From Blastomussa wellsi (lineage: Eukaryota; Cnidaria; Anthozoa; Scleractinia; Plerogyridae): DNA of 64,000 bases. Of the stretch, positions 23,540-34,130 are shown one piece after another; the first letter of the stretch is position 1; every line of letters starts with the position of its first letter. Made by a program: the position numbers and the translations under genes. Under the pieces are notes generated by a model. The model was not told where the DNA came from and made no database searches. It saw only the letters and a program-made list of their open reading frames with translations. The DNA lies in NCBI GenBank assembly GCA_947652115.1, contig OX393569.1, positions 3,295,080 through 3,359,079 of the forward strand, written 5' to 3'.

Positions 23540-26500
23540 GTATAACAATATAATTTGGTTTAATCAACTGGGTTGATAATGTCAATTGGCCACCGTAAAA
23601 AGATTCAAGAGCTGACGTTTCGAGCGTTAGCCCTTCGTCGGAGCGAATTCGCTCCGACGAAGGGCTAACGCTCGAAACGTCAGCTCTTGAATCTCTTTAC
23701 GGTGGCCAATTGACATTATCAACCCAGTTGATTAAACCAAATTATTTTGATTGTATTTCAGGTTATGGAGGAAGTATGTATGGAGGCTACAGTGGCATGT
23801 ATGGAGGTGGATTTGGAGGAGGCAAGTGCATTTAACAAACAGTAAAATGGATAAAACGATTACCTGTGAGATTGTCTTTATAAATTGTTGCAACCTTTAA
23901 TCGTATCTATAACAAAATTCTCAATTTTGATTTCTGCACGTACTTATTTGTTGCGTAATTGGTGCATTTCCATGTAGATGTGCAATTACAGGTATCCAAT
24001 TTGACTGGCTAAAAATTGGATACCTAGCTGTAATAGTACACCTGGGCCATTCACTCGTCAATCATGTACACAAAGATGGCCTTCTGTTTTCCTGCTGTTT
24101 GTACCACCAATGAATATACTTTTGACTTTTTCTACCAAAAGAGGTCCTTACTCCCTGAATTGTTATTCATGTGGCCCAGGTACTATTACTAATTAGAATA
24201 GATACCTTAATGTGCAGCAATGTGACTCTGGCTTTCAGTACTGAACACCCTGAGTCAGACCCAAGTCCTCAATTTATACCCCTCAATGAGATGACAAGTA
24301 TTCCAGCCCTTTGTGTTAGTCTCCCTCTCCAGAGATGAGAGCACAAGGGTATTGGCAGGAAAATAGTTTGAACTGGCACTTCCATCTAAACATAATGCCC
24401 TTTTTCTGCGTGCAGAACATAAGTGACCCTCGCACATCCCATGTTGTGGTGGCATTCAGTTCTGTAACAGTTGTAATTCCTTTCCTGTGCTTAATCCCAC
24501 CCAACCACCACCCCTCACCACCCCCCCCCCCAAAAAAAAAAATTGAGAAAATAGACAACTGTGAACAGTGTAGGGCGTGCCAGCCTGCAATCAATATACA
24601 ATATATTAAATTGTTTTTTTTTTTTTTCATTTTTATACAGGGTATGGCATGTACGGAGGAGGCTATGGAAGTTACGGCAGTTATGGAGGATACGGAATGG
24701 GCATGAATCGATTTGGCAGCCCCATGAACCAATCAGGAGCAAGCTCTTTTGTGGGGCGGGCTGAAGAGAGCAGCCGAGCGGCATTTCAGTCAATTGAATC
24801 AATTGTCCAGGCATTTGGTTCTGTTGCAATGATGCTTGAATCCACGCACTTCGCCATGCATAATACATTTCTTGCTGTTTTGAGCATGGCAGATCATTTT
24901 AGCAGACTTAGAGCTCATCTGGTTAGCGCACTTGGCGCTTTTACCTTGTTCAAAGTCATAAGATACATCTTCAGAAAGATTAGTGCTTTATTTGGTTTTG
25001 CGCAGAGCCAATCACTAGAAGAAGAACTATGGAATAGTGCAACAACAGATGTTATTTCAGCAAGGGAAGGAAGCAGTGCTAAGAAGCCAAGATCATGGCC
25101 TATTTTGTTGTTCTTTGCTGTTGTACTTGGTACTCCGCTAATTATTTGGAAGCTGCTACAGTCTCTACTGAATGATGAGAATAATACAAAAGACTGGAAG
25201 ACAGGTATGATGTGCTGACACAATAATGTTAAAACAAAGTTGGAAAATTTCAGCTCTGTACACCCTACCTTGCTATTAGACAAGTTTGATTAATTTTTGG
25301 CATATCTTATAGTTCGTAATGGCTTCTGTTTCAAGTGACCAGATTTTTTGTAGTGGTGACCATGGAGGTTGCCAGAATTCAACTTCTGAAAAACTGAGCT
25401 TGGCGCCCTGTAACTGCCAGCTAGGCCTTATGCCAGGTTATCTAATGCATCTTAGTCATACCCCTACTTTATCTAAATAATATTTTGCTATTCAGAAATT
25501 TGTAACTAGAATTCTTTTATTTCTAGGGGAAGGAGATCATGTTGTTGCAAGGGCAGAATATGACTTTGATGGTGAAGGCGAGGAAGAATTGTCATTCCGT
25601 GCTGGTGACATTCTTCGTCTTGCTCCCAAAGGAAAGCAGCCTCGCATCAGGGGCTGGCTCTTGGGCTCTGTTGATGGCAATAATGAAGGCATTGTTCCTG
25701 CTAACTATGTCAAGGTTAATAGTTTCATTGTTATTGTGCCTTTCAAGAACATGCGAGCGACTCTCTGCTCAATCAATGGTTTACATTTTTTGCTGCTGTC
25801 AATCAGGAAACAGAAGTTCACTTAAAATCACCAGTTTAAAATCTCACGTGACGGTTGTGATTGGCAGATCATAGTTCGGTTGTATTCTTGTAGTCCTGTT
25901 GTTGGTAATTCTGGTTGTACTGATGTTTTAGAGAATATTCTTTCAGTCCATCAACTGAAATTTTGATTCAGTTATTGGCAAGCATACTTTTTATGAAGCA
26001 TCTGATACTCAATCTATTGCCTCCCTACATGGTGGACACCTAATATTACCAGACAAGATCCAGGCCTTGAGTCAATGACCTAGTTCAAGTGGTTATCTGA
26101 AACTTCCAGTGGAATAATATAAGGGAATCAGTTCTAAACAGTTATGTTTTGTACCAACCTGGTAGATTTGTCGTGTACTTTTGGCTTTGTCTTGAGCAGT
26201 TTGCAACTTTGCAATAGACCTTGTGTAATTATCATTGGCCTTTTGCCCTAAAATTGTCCTATGATATCTTTACTTACCGGTAGTTACAAAATACATTTAT
26301 GAGAATCACCAAGAGAAAAGAAAACAACTAATTATTTCTTAAAAGTGGAAAAATTGGTGTTGTTGCTAGTACAGTTTGGACTAAGAATTTTCAAGTTTTG
26401 TTTTATGTTTTTCGCTTAATCAGTTATTTATTGATCAGACACTCTGCAGCAGTTTAATACCCTAGCTTGGCAATTACAACAAAAGTGGGTCATTACTTTT

Positions 26501-27147
26501 AGTTTCGTCTTGATACAAGAATGGTTTTTGTTTTGTCTTTAAGTCACCCCAAATCCCATGAAGGCATCCCTTTTAAAGGGCCCTAGTCAGGCTCTGCCAT
26601 TTTCAATGCCATCGAAATTATGGAGATTGTATGGTGAAGAGAAATCTTATTAGATTGCTATAAGTTATGTTACTGGAAGTGTTTAATTACAAATTTAGCA
26701 AGTTTCTCTGTGATCTCTTTCATTTCGACACGCTCTGCATAAAACATAATACTGAACTCTCGCATGTAAACAATAACAAAGGTGTGGCTGACTGGGGCCC
26801 TTTAAGTACTGTTGTCAATGTTTTCAAATGTAAGAAATTGTTGTTAGTCTTAATGCATTCTTTTTGCTAATAAACAGATTTTGGGCCTTCGTCGGGGGAA
26901 GAAGGAAGCAAAAAGCACCAAGAAGGAAAGTAGAGAAGAAACACAGATTCCACAAACAGAACAAGGCACCATGACATCTGATACCAACATGGATCAAGAA
27001 TTTGACAGGATCATTGAGAAGACAGATGATGGCAGTTTGTTACCATCTCAGAACTTATGCACTGAAGATGCCTTGAGTGAAAGAACTCTTGTAGATGATG
27101 ACCTTTTAGACTCTGATTTACCAACTTTTAATGAAGGACAAACTTAA
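20482..27147 (+). CDS. PEX13: Peroxisomal membrane protein PEX13 (SH3-domain peroxin)
   Basis: Five exons, 20482-20728, 23762-23821, 24641-25204, 25527-25714 and 26878-27147, give 442 residues. The order is: a Pro-rich N-terminus (PPKPWE, KPPPLPPRP), a Gly/Tyr-rich repeat (about residues 78-122, units such as MYGGGYGSYG), a hydrophobic central region with likely membrane segments (about 194-216 and 254-277), then an SH3 domain (about 291-355: ARAEYDF, ELSFRAGD, GWLLG, GIVPANYV). PEX13 docks PEX5/PEX7 cargo receptors with PEX14 at the peroxisome membrane, and its YG-rich tract has been linked to a gel-like import pore. The C-terminal tail (residues 356-442) is acidic and poorly conserved. Exon 2 is only 60 bases and phase 1-1, encodes only repeat, and ends in a GC donor (GGCAAGT). 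Intron 1 is loaded with mobile DNA. The start was chosen as the first ATG before the Pro-rich conserved end. Confidence 0.92.
20788..20973 (+). mobile_element. MITE-like element, family B copy 2
   Basis: Perfect terminal inverted repeats GTAAAACCGTGAACACCAGA and its inverse TCTGGTGTTCACGGTTTTAC bound a 186-bp element. The interior matches 12472-12645. It begins 59 bases after PEX13 exon 1 and abuts a SINE on its right side. Confidence 0.8.
20974..21302 (+). mobile_element. tRNA-derived SINE with (ATT)n tail, family S4
   Basis: The head has box A (GCGTGGCCTAGTGGCCAGGG) and box B (GGTTCGAGTCC) followed by an unrelated body with two copies of a GGTGGTCCCG-like phrase. It ends in ATAAAGTTATT and a 67-base (ATT)n microsatellite (21236-21302). 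Lacking a full cloverleaf and aminoacyl stem, it is a SINE head rather than a tRNA gene. Confidence 0.75.
21690..23098 (+). mobile_element. 5'-truncated non-LTR retrotransposon (LINE) with frameshift
   Basis: Two frames cover the second half of a reverse transcriptase ORF: 21690-22208 with DLSKAFDTVNH, GVPQGSILGPLFF and FADDTNLF (the catalytic DD), and 22209-22836 with FLGVVLD, ILPYLNYCNLVWG and the C-terminal end. The break is at a run of about ten A near 22184-22193, a likely slippage indel. The 5' part (endonuclease and the RT fingers) is missing. The 3' end after the stop reads into AAATAAATAAATA near 23090. The motif set fits the Jockey/CR1/L2 group. It is a dead copy inside PEX13 intron 1. 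Confidence 0.85.
23551..23744. repeat. 194-bp near-perfect palindrome
   Basis: Two 97-base arms meet at GCGAATTCGC (centre 23647) with, by eye, a single mismatch (AAAAAG against CTCTTT). Each arm carries the phrase GACGTTTCGAGCGTTAGCCC and the outer block AATTTGGTTTAATCAACTGG. No spacer is present. The arm end lies 16 bases before the acceptor of PEX13 exon 2. Confidence 0.9.
23986..24034. repeat. Short hairpin
   Basis: TTACAGGTATCCAATTT and AAATTGGATACCTAGCTGTAA pair around a 13-base loop in PEX13 intron 2. Function unknown. Confidence 0.5.
26573..26805. mobile_element. MITE-like element in PEX13 intron 4
   Basis: Termini TTAAAGGGCCCTAGTCAG and CTGACTGGGGCCCTTTAA are inverted copies. The interior is 190 bases without coding potential. 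Confidence 0.65.
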
Positions 27148-28299
27148 TTATATTAGTTTTATTCAGTTCTTTAGGAATTAAGGTTAGTAGATAAAGGTCA
27201 TTTCGAACTAGAACCTCCAGCAGACTGCAGAAAGATATCAAACACTGAAATCTGTCATTTTCTGCAATGGACTACCGTCATAGACATACAAGCCGGGGGC
27301 TGGGGTGCTGCAGCCCCACCCCCCCCCCCCCCCACCCCTCCCCCTGTTACGAAAAGTTTTGGAATTTGTTTTGGCAAAATGCTCAGGATTTGGGCAGCAG
27401 CAGTTGCAACTCTTTTGGGTGATTGCATACTGGTTTAAATTTAATGCTAATGCATTTGGAAATTGTGTATTTTTTTCCCGGCAGGTATATTACAGCGCCC
27501 CCTATGTCCGAAGGTGCCTTTACGCCTATGACTACTGTTGTTTTAGTTCACAATAATTAGTCCTTAAAACGACTAGTTAAAAATTGACCACATTTTTGCA
27601 TGGTCTATATACACACCAACAGACTAAATGGAAAATATTAATGTGTAAGTTGACTTGTAGGGTACTGTTTCTAGTGGGCATGGAAACTCAACTTACCACT
27701 ACATTTTTTACTGCCATCAATTTATTATTCCCATGTCAACAACCAGCAAACCTTATAGCGCCTTTCAATTACACGCAAACTCTGCTCATGTCGACGGTTC
27801 CGTTTTTCGCTGCTGTCAATCATCAAGCGGACCTCTCAGGAAACAGAGGTACACTTCAGCAGGGTCAAAAGGTCACGTCTGTCAGCTGTGATTGGTAGAC
27901 TTTGATCCATTTTGTTTGTTTCTGATTTTCAAGGTTCATAAGCTTTTACCGTAATTATGATTGACGGCAGCGAAAAACGCAATCATTGGTTAGGTTTTGA
28001 ACTTCAGAGTTCGCATGTTATTGAAAACCGCAGTAAATACAGAAACAAATGACATTAGATCAAAACCTACCAATCACAGCCAATGACGTACCAGTACCAT
28101 TAGGGGGCAAACACCCAAGCATTTGACTTTTTTTGAAAAATTTGGTTATATACAGTGTAGCTTAAAAATGCTTTTTCTAGTATCTGCAAAAGGTTTTTGG
28201 TAATATCGTATTAAAACTCATTAACAGTGAACATAATGAAATTTATATCATATATTTCTGTCTTAACTTGAATGACAAGGCAAGAGTGAAAACAAAATG

Positions 28300-31215
28300 G
28301 AGTGGTGCTTTCCTCATTAACAAATTTCCATTTCCATTGCCCCAATATTCCTGCGTTAATATCTTCGTATTGTGTGCAAGTGTCAGTCACAAGTCAATTA
28401 GTCAGTGAGAAAATCCTTTCCGAATATTCAGACAATAGAAATCTGTTAATGAGCAAAATCGTAAAACTGGAGAAGGTATTACCTGGACACTGTTTTGCTC
28501 ATTAACAAATTTCCATTGTTTCAATATTCCTGCGCTAATATCCTCACATAAATGGGGATTTCCTGTGTCAAAGTCACAAGTCATTTCATCACCGAGAAAA
28601 TCCTCTCTGAATATTCAGACAATAGAAATCGGTTAATGAGCAAAATACTCAACATCAAAAAGGGTTTACCGGGACAGTGTTTTGCTCATCAACAACTTTC
28701 CATTGTCTCAATATTCATGCGCTAATATGTTCGCGTAAATGGGGATTTCCCGGGAACTTGCTGGTTCGTTAAAAAGAGGGCGTATCCCTTTCTATTGTGT
28801 GCAAGTGTCAAAGTCACCAGTCATTTGGTTGCCGAGAAAATCCTCTCTGAATAATCACACAATAGAAATCCGTTAATGAGCAAAATACTCAACATCAAAG
28901 AGGGTTCACCTGGACAGTGGTTTGCTCATTTACAAATTTCCATTGTTTTAATATTCATGCGTTACTATCTTCGCGTAAATGGGGATTTCCTGGAAACTTG
29001 CGCGTTCGTTGAAAAGGAGGCGTGGCCCTTTCTATTGTGGGTAAGTTTCAAAGTCACAAGTTATTAAGTCGCCGAGAAAATCCTCTCTGAATATTCAGAC
29101 CATAGAAATCCGTTAATGAGCAAAATAGTCAACATCGAGAAGGGCTTACCTGGACAGTGTTTTGCTCATTAGAAAATTTCCATTGTTTCAATATTCATGC
29201 GCTAATATCTTCGCGTAAATGGGGATTTCCCGGGATCTTTGGGGTTCGTTGAAAAGAGGGCATGCCCCTTTCTATTGTGTTCAAGTGCGAAAGTCACAAG
29301 TCATTAAGTAGCCGAGAAAATCCTCTCTGAATATTGATACAATAGAAAACCGTTAATGAGCAAAATACTCAACCTCGACAAGGGTTTACCTGGACAGTGT
29401 TTTGCTCATTAACAAATTTCCATTGTTTCAATATTCATGCGCTAATATCTTCGCGTAAATGGGGATTTCCCGGGATCTTGGGGGTTCGTTGAAAAGAGGG
29501 CGTGTCCCTTTCTATTGTTTCAAAGTCACAAGTTATTAAGTCACCGAGAAAATCCTCTCTGAATATTCAGACAATAGAAATCCGTTAATGCGCAAAAATA
29601 GTCAATATCGAGAAGGACGTACCTGGACAGTGTTTTGCTCATTAGCAAACTTCCATTGTTTCAATATTCATGCGCTAATATCTTCGCGTAAATGGGGATT
29701 TCCCGGGATCTTGGGGGTTCGTTGAAAAGAGGGCGTGTCCCTTTCTATTGTGTTCAAGTGTCAAAGTCACAACTTATTTAGTCGCCGAGCAAATCCTCTC
29801 TGAATATTCAGACAATAGAAACCGTTAATGAGCAAAATACTGAACATTAGAAAGGGTTTACCTGGACATTGTTTTGCTCATTAAAAAATTTCAATTGTTT
29901 CAATATTCATGCGTTAATATCTTCGCGTAAATGGGGATTTCCCGGGATCTTTGGGGTTCGTTGAAAAGAGGGCGTGTCCTTTTCTATTGTATGCAAGTGT
30001 GAAAGTCAAAAGTCATTTAGCCGCCGAGAAAATCTTCTCTGAATATTCAGACAATAGAAATCCATTAATGAGCAAAATAGTCAACATCGAGAAGGACTTA
30101 CCTGGACAGTGTTTTGCTCATTAGAAAATTTCCATTGTTTCAATATTCATGCGCTAATATCTTCGCGTAAATGGGGATTTCCCGGGATCTTGGGGATTCG
30201 TTGAAAAGAGGGCGTGTCCCTTTCTATTGTGTGCAAGTGTTAAAGTCACAACTTATTTAGTCGCCGAGAAAATCTTCTCTGAATATTCAGACAATAGAAA
30301 TCCATTAATGAGCAAAATAGTCAACATCGAGAAGGGCTTACCTGGACAGTGTTTTGCTCATTAAGAAATTTCCATTGTTTCAATATTCATGCGCTAATAT
30401 CTTCGCGTAAATGGGGATTTTCTTGCAACTTGTGGGTTCGTTGAAAAGAGAGCGTGTGACTTTCTATTGTGTGAATGTGTCAAAGTCACAAGTAATTAAG
30501 TCACCGAGAAAATCCTCTCTGAATATTCAGATAATAGAAATCCATTAATGAGCAAAATAGTCAACATCGAGAAGGACTTACCTGGACAGTGTTTTGCTCA
30601 TTAGAGAATTTCAATTGTTTCAATATTCATGTGCTATCTTCGCGTAAATGGGGATTTCCCGGAAACGTGTGGGTTCGTTAAAAAGAGGGCGTGTGACTTT
30701 CTATTGTGTGCAAGTGTCAAAGTCACAATTCATTTAGCCGCCGAGAAAATCTTCTCTGAATATTCAGACAATAGAAAACCGTTATGAGCAAAATACTCGA
30801 CATCGGAAAGGGTTTACCTGGACAGTGTTTTGCTCATTAACAAATTTCAATTGTTTCAATATTCATGCGCTAATATCTTCGCGTAAATGGGGATTTCCCG
30901 GGAACTTGCGGGTTCGCTAAAAGAGGGCGTGCCCCTTTTTATTGTAGTCAAGTGTGAAAGTCACAAGTCATTTAGCCGCCGAGAAAATCTTCTCTGAATA
31001 TTTAGACAATAGAAATCCGTTAATGAGCGAAATGGTCAAACTGGCGAATGTCTTACCTGGACAGTGTTTTGCTCACGAACAAATTTCCTTTGTTTCAATA
31101 TTCATGTGTTAATATCTTCGCATAAAGGGGATAGCCTGCGAGCAGCCGTCAGGCTAAAAGGGGATTGCCGACGCTTGTGAGCTCGATGGAAAGAGGGAGT
31201 CTCTCTATTGTGTGC
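28300..31215. repeat. 240-bp tandem satellite, about 12-13 units
   Basis: The phrase TGTTTTGCTCATT recurs at about 28491, 28678, 28918, 29158, 29398, 29631, 29870, 30110, 30350, 30590, 30826 and 31065. The period is therefore 240, with small indels and one short first unit. Units share AATATTCATGCGCTAATATC, TTCGCGTAAATGGGGATTTC, GTTCGTTGAAAAGAGGGCGT and CGAGAAAATCCTCTCTGAAT. Each unit has an internal inverted pair, GTTAATGAGCAAAA and TTTTGCTCATTAAC, about 40 bases apart, able to form a hairpin. The central units are the most alike and the edges are degraded. Confidence 0.92.
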
Positions 31216-32910
31216 AACTATTTAATTAATTACTTTTAATTAATACTTCTCTAAGAGTAATGTAATTTTAATATAATTTTCTATGAGAAATATGATCATC
31301 GCAGTGAATTTACAATTTAAACATCTTACTGGTGTCCTGGAAATATTTAATCCTAAACACAATAAAAATTAGTGTATGCGTACATTTTTCAGTTCTAGTT
31401 TCGAATTTTAAATTTTCCAAGTTTAGAAAAATACACGGATGTGGTTAACAAAATCCTGACCAACAAAGTAGTAATGAAAACGATAAGCTCCAGCTCGACT
31501 TCGCCTTTAATCTACGTAACAGATACAGCCAACTGAAGTTTGTGTTGCGACGATACAAACGAACCCAACGATTTTATTTTACAGTAAAGAACAGTACAAA
31601 ACGATCAAGACGCCATAAGATAGCTTTCCTCCCAAATCCGAAAACTCGAGCTCGAACCGCATGGTTTTCATAAAATAAACTTGTCAGATGTCACTCATCT
31701 TTTTATGCAAAACGTAACGCAATGCAATGTAACGCTCTCATCAACAGTATGCACCATAAAGGATTACAGTAGAGAACACGCCCAATTTTCTTTGTGAAAG
31801 GAACAATACACATGACAACGATTTAATCAACTTTATTAAAAACCAACAAACTGAGAGCATGCCGAACTATCATGATGTATACACCTTCTATGTTTCAATA
31901 ATCGTTGTCACGGCGTAGCTTACTACTATAAATAAGCTTAATCTATTAAAAGGCGAACTGTATTAAGACGGAAGAAAGCAGCATGACAATGAAAGTGATT
32001 AGTGGTTTGCTATTTTAGCTGAAATAAAAGTTCCCCGTTTTCCCGAGCAGTTGTTTTTAATATTAACGAGTTCAGAGTCTGAATAGATCGATTAAAAGAA
32101 AAGCCAGGAAAATTAACTTGCCCTGCTTGGGAAAGTTATTAAATGCATTGCGAACTCAGCAAACAGCCAATGTAACTTTGCTGTCTTTGAACATAACGAA
32201 ACATCAGTTATCGGCATTAGAGCTTATGACATAATATAATCGCCTTCTCTATAAATTACCTTCTTTAAATCCCGGATTTATTAACGCATGCTTGGTAGTT
32301 AAGAGAGGTAAATGTCGCAAATTTAAGAGCAAAAATTAAAAACAATCTTGATAAAAAGCCAACAGCTATGTTGGTAACCGAAAACAAAAGAATAACTTCA
32401 TGGTCCTACAAGGAAAGTTAGCTAACCTTCGCAAAAATTAGGAATTTCTATAGGACATGAAAGGATCTGCATACCTCATACGACTAAGAATTTTTAGAAA
32501 ATGTTAACCCATTAATTACTTTACAATACTAAACTTTTGAATTACAACATACAAACTAGCAGATATATCCCCTAAGCCTGATCTGAGCTAATTTTCTGGA
32601 TCCTGTTGTCCAAAGAACAATCAAACTAATAAAGAAGGTTCGCCTTTTTCGACCTTTGGTCAGGAGGAACGGAAGTTCTGGGCACGGGATTAAAAGTCAT
32701 TTTCACATTTTACAGATGATTTGATCGATGTCATTAATTTCGTGATTCGCTTTGGGTTATACTGAGCTATTCCAGAACTGTCTGTCAGTCCTGAGAAACG
32801 AACTCACAGGGGAACAGCCAAAATCGGTTTAGCCATGGCTGACTTCTAATCTTCGTTCAGTTCAGGTAATTCGCGTTGGTTCAACAAGACGGGGTTTGAC
32901 CGGCTAAAAC

Positions 32911-32924
32911 GTTGCTATGGTAAC
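32911..32924. promoter_or_regulatory. RFX-type X-box motif
   Basis: GTTGCTATGGTAAC is a perfect palindromic X-box (GTNRCC/N-AT-RGYAAC type) as used by RFX factors at ciliary genes. A short open frame starts at ATG 33004 and runs 21 codons to a GTATGT donor-like site, but no downstream exon could be connected. Confidence 0.35.
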
Positions 32925-33111
32925 GAATTGAGATTCTTCAACCGACTGAAACCTGCTCAAAATTTACAACGATAGGCAGGAGAAAGTAAACTTTGAAAAA
33001 CAATGCAAGTCAGCGGTTCCATCGTGCGAATGGGAGCTTCCAATCCTCTACCTCGTCTTCCTTTTGTATGTTTAGTTTGAAAATGAAGCCGACATATTAG
33101 CAGCCTGCAAA

Positions 33112-33282
33112 CGGTTTTTGTGGGGGAATGCTTCGAAAACAGCGATAACGAAAGACCAAATAATTTGCAACCTCCACCCTACCCCTCTCCTCTCCCCAGT
33201 GTTCGCGCGCTGGAAATGGTGGCCGGTCTTTCGTAATCGCCGTTTTCGAAGCATTCCCCCCCCCCCCCCCCCACAAAAACCG
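33112..33282. repeat. Fold-back element
   Basis: CGGTTTTTGTGGGGGAATGC, TTCGAAAAC and ACGAAAGACC on the left are inverted on the right as GGTCTTTCGT, GTTTTCGAAGCATTCCCCC and CCACAAAAACCG. A C-run of about 18 lies in the right arm. No coding. Confidence 0.75.
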
Positions 33283-34130
33283 CCTAAGGTATTAGTATTT
33301 CCATGTTCGACTACAAAAATAGGCTATATCCACATTGGAATCTACTGATCCAAGAATTATTTTCCTTTGTTTAATTTGCAAACTAAGTTACAACGTACGA
33401 TCATTTAATGGAATATGGCTAGTGTTTATCAACGCAAAACTATTCTACATTATACATTTACAATGTAATTCCCTCAGGGTGCTAAGCTATTCTAATCCAC
33501 TGAGTTTGATTGATCGGTTTAATATTTTAACTTACTTTGAAATGGTGACTAAAATAAACACAACTATCTACTTGCTTAAACAATACTCGTCTGTGCTGTC
33601 CAACACCACAATTTTCTATTATCCGCAATTTTTATAGTATATCCTCTGCAGTGTGCTTTACCTATGTGAACGCTTAAGGCGCCACTTTCTATAAACCTTT
33701 GTCGACTTGGCCAACTGCAGTTTAGCAGGGTACGTATATCTCAAGCTTCTGTGGAGAGAAAAGCAGAACATTCGTGATTAGAAGGTAATTTCTCTTCATT
33801 AGCATCACTATAATGCAAGGTAAGAAAGTTATGAGAATAAATGTATTGATCACCACGAGGTGAATTAATCACTAAAGGGAAAAAGACATAGCGAATCAAT
33901 CAGAAAGCAGAAGAACATGTGGCGGGAAAACGTTAACGTGTAACGCGCGGGAAATTGTAACGTGGAAAGCGCAGGAAAATCGCATGGCCAATTAAAATTG
34001 GTGTTTGTTCTGATTGACTTGGCAAATATATTTTACTGCAGTGTGCTGCACGCGCTTTGATAAGGCAAAACCAGAAACCAAGTGAAAGAAATGCATTGAG
34101 AAAGCAAGTTTGTTTACCATTTACCTACCT

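Larger units (their letters stand above)
27148..34130. other. Repeat-filled interval between convergent PEX13 and protein 4.1
   Basis: It holds a poly-C tract (27318-27345), a degraded repeat (about 27720-28110) whose CGCTGCTGTCAATCATC and CAGCTGTGATTGGTAGAC phrases recur near 25785-25870, the 240-bp satellite (28300-31215), unremarkable AT-rich DNA (31216-33110), a fold-back element (33112-33282) and about 850 bases before the 4.1 stop codon. A sharp RFX-type X-box lies at 32911-32924. No confident gene. Confidence 0.55.

Noticed and set aside
24316..24868. Open frames through C- and T-runs before PEX13 exon 3
   Set aside because: Low-complexity antisense frames in intron 2 and antisense to exon 3, without domain or splice support.
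28300..31215. CRISPR-like array
   Set aside because: Period is 240 with near-identical full units rather than short repeats with unique spacers, and the DNA is animal.
33335..33637. 100-codon plus-strand frame
   Set aside because: Hydrophobic AT-rich chance frame with no start context, signal or partner exon.
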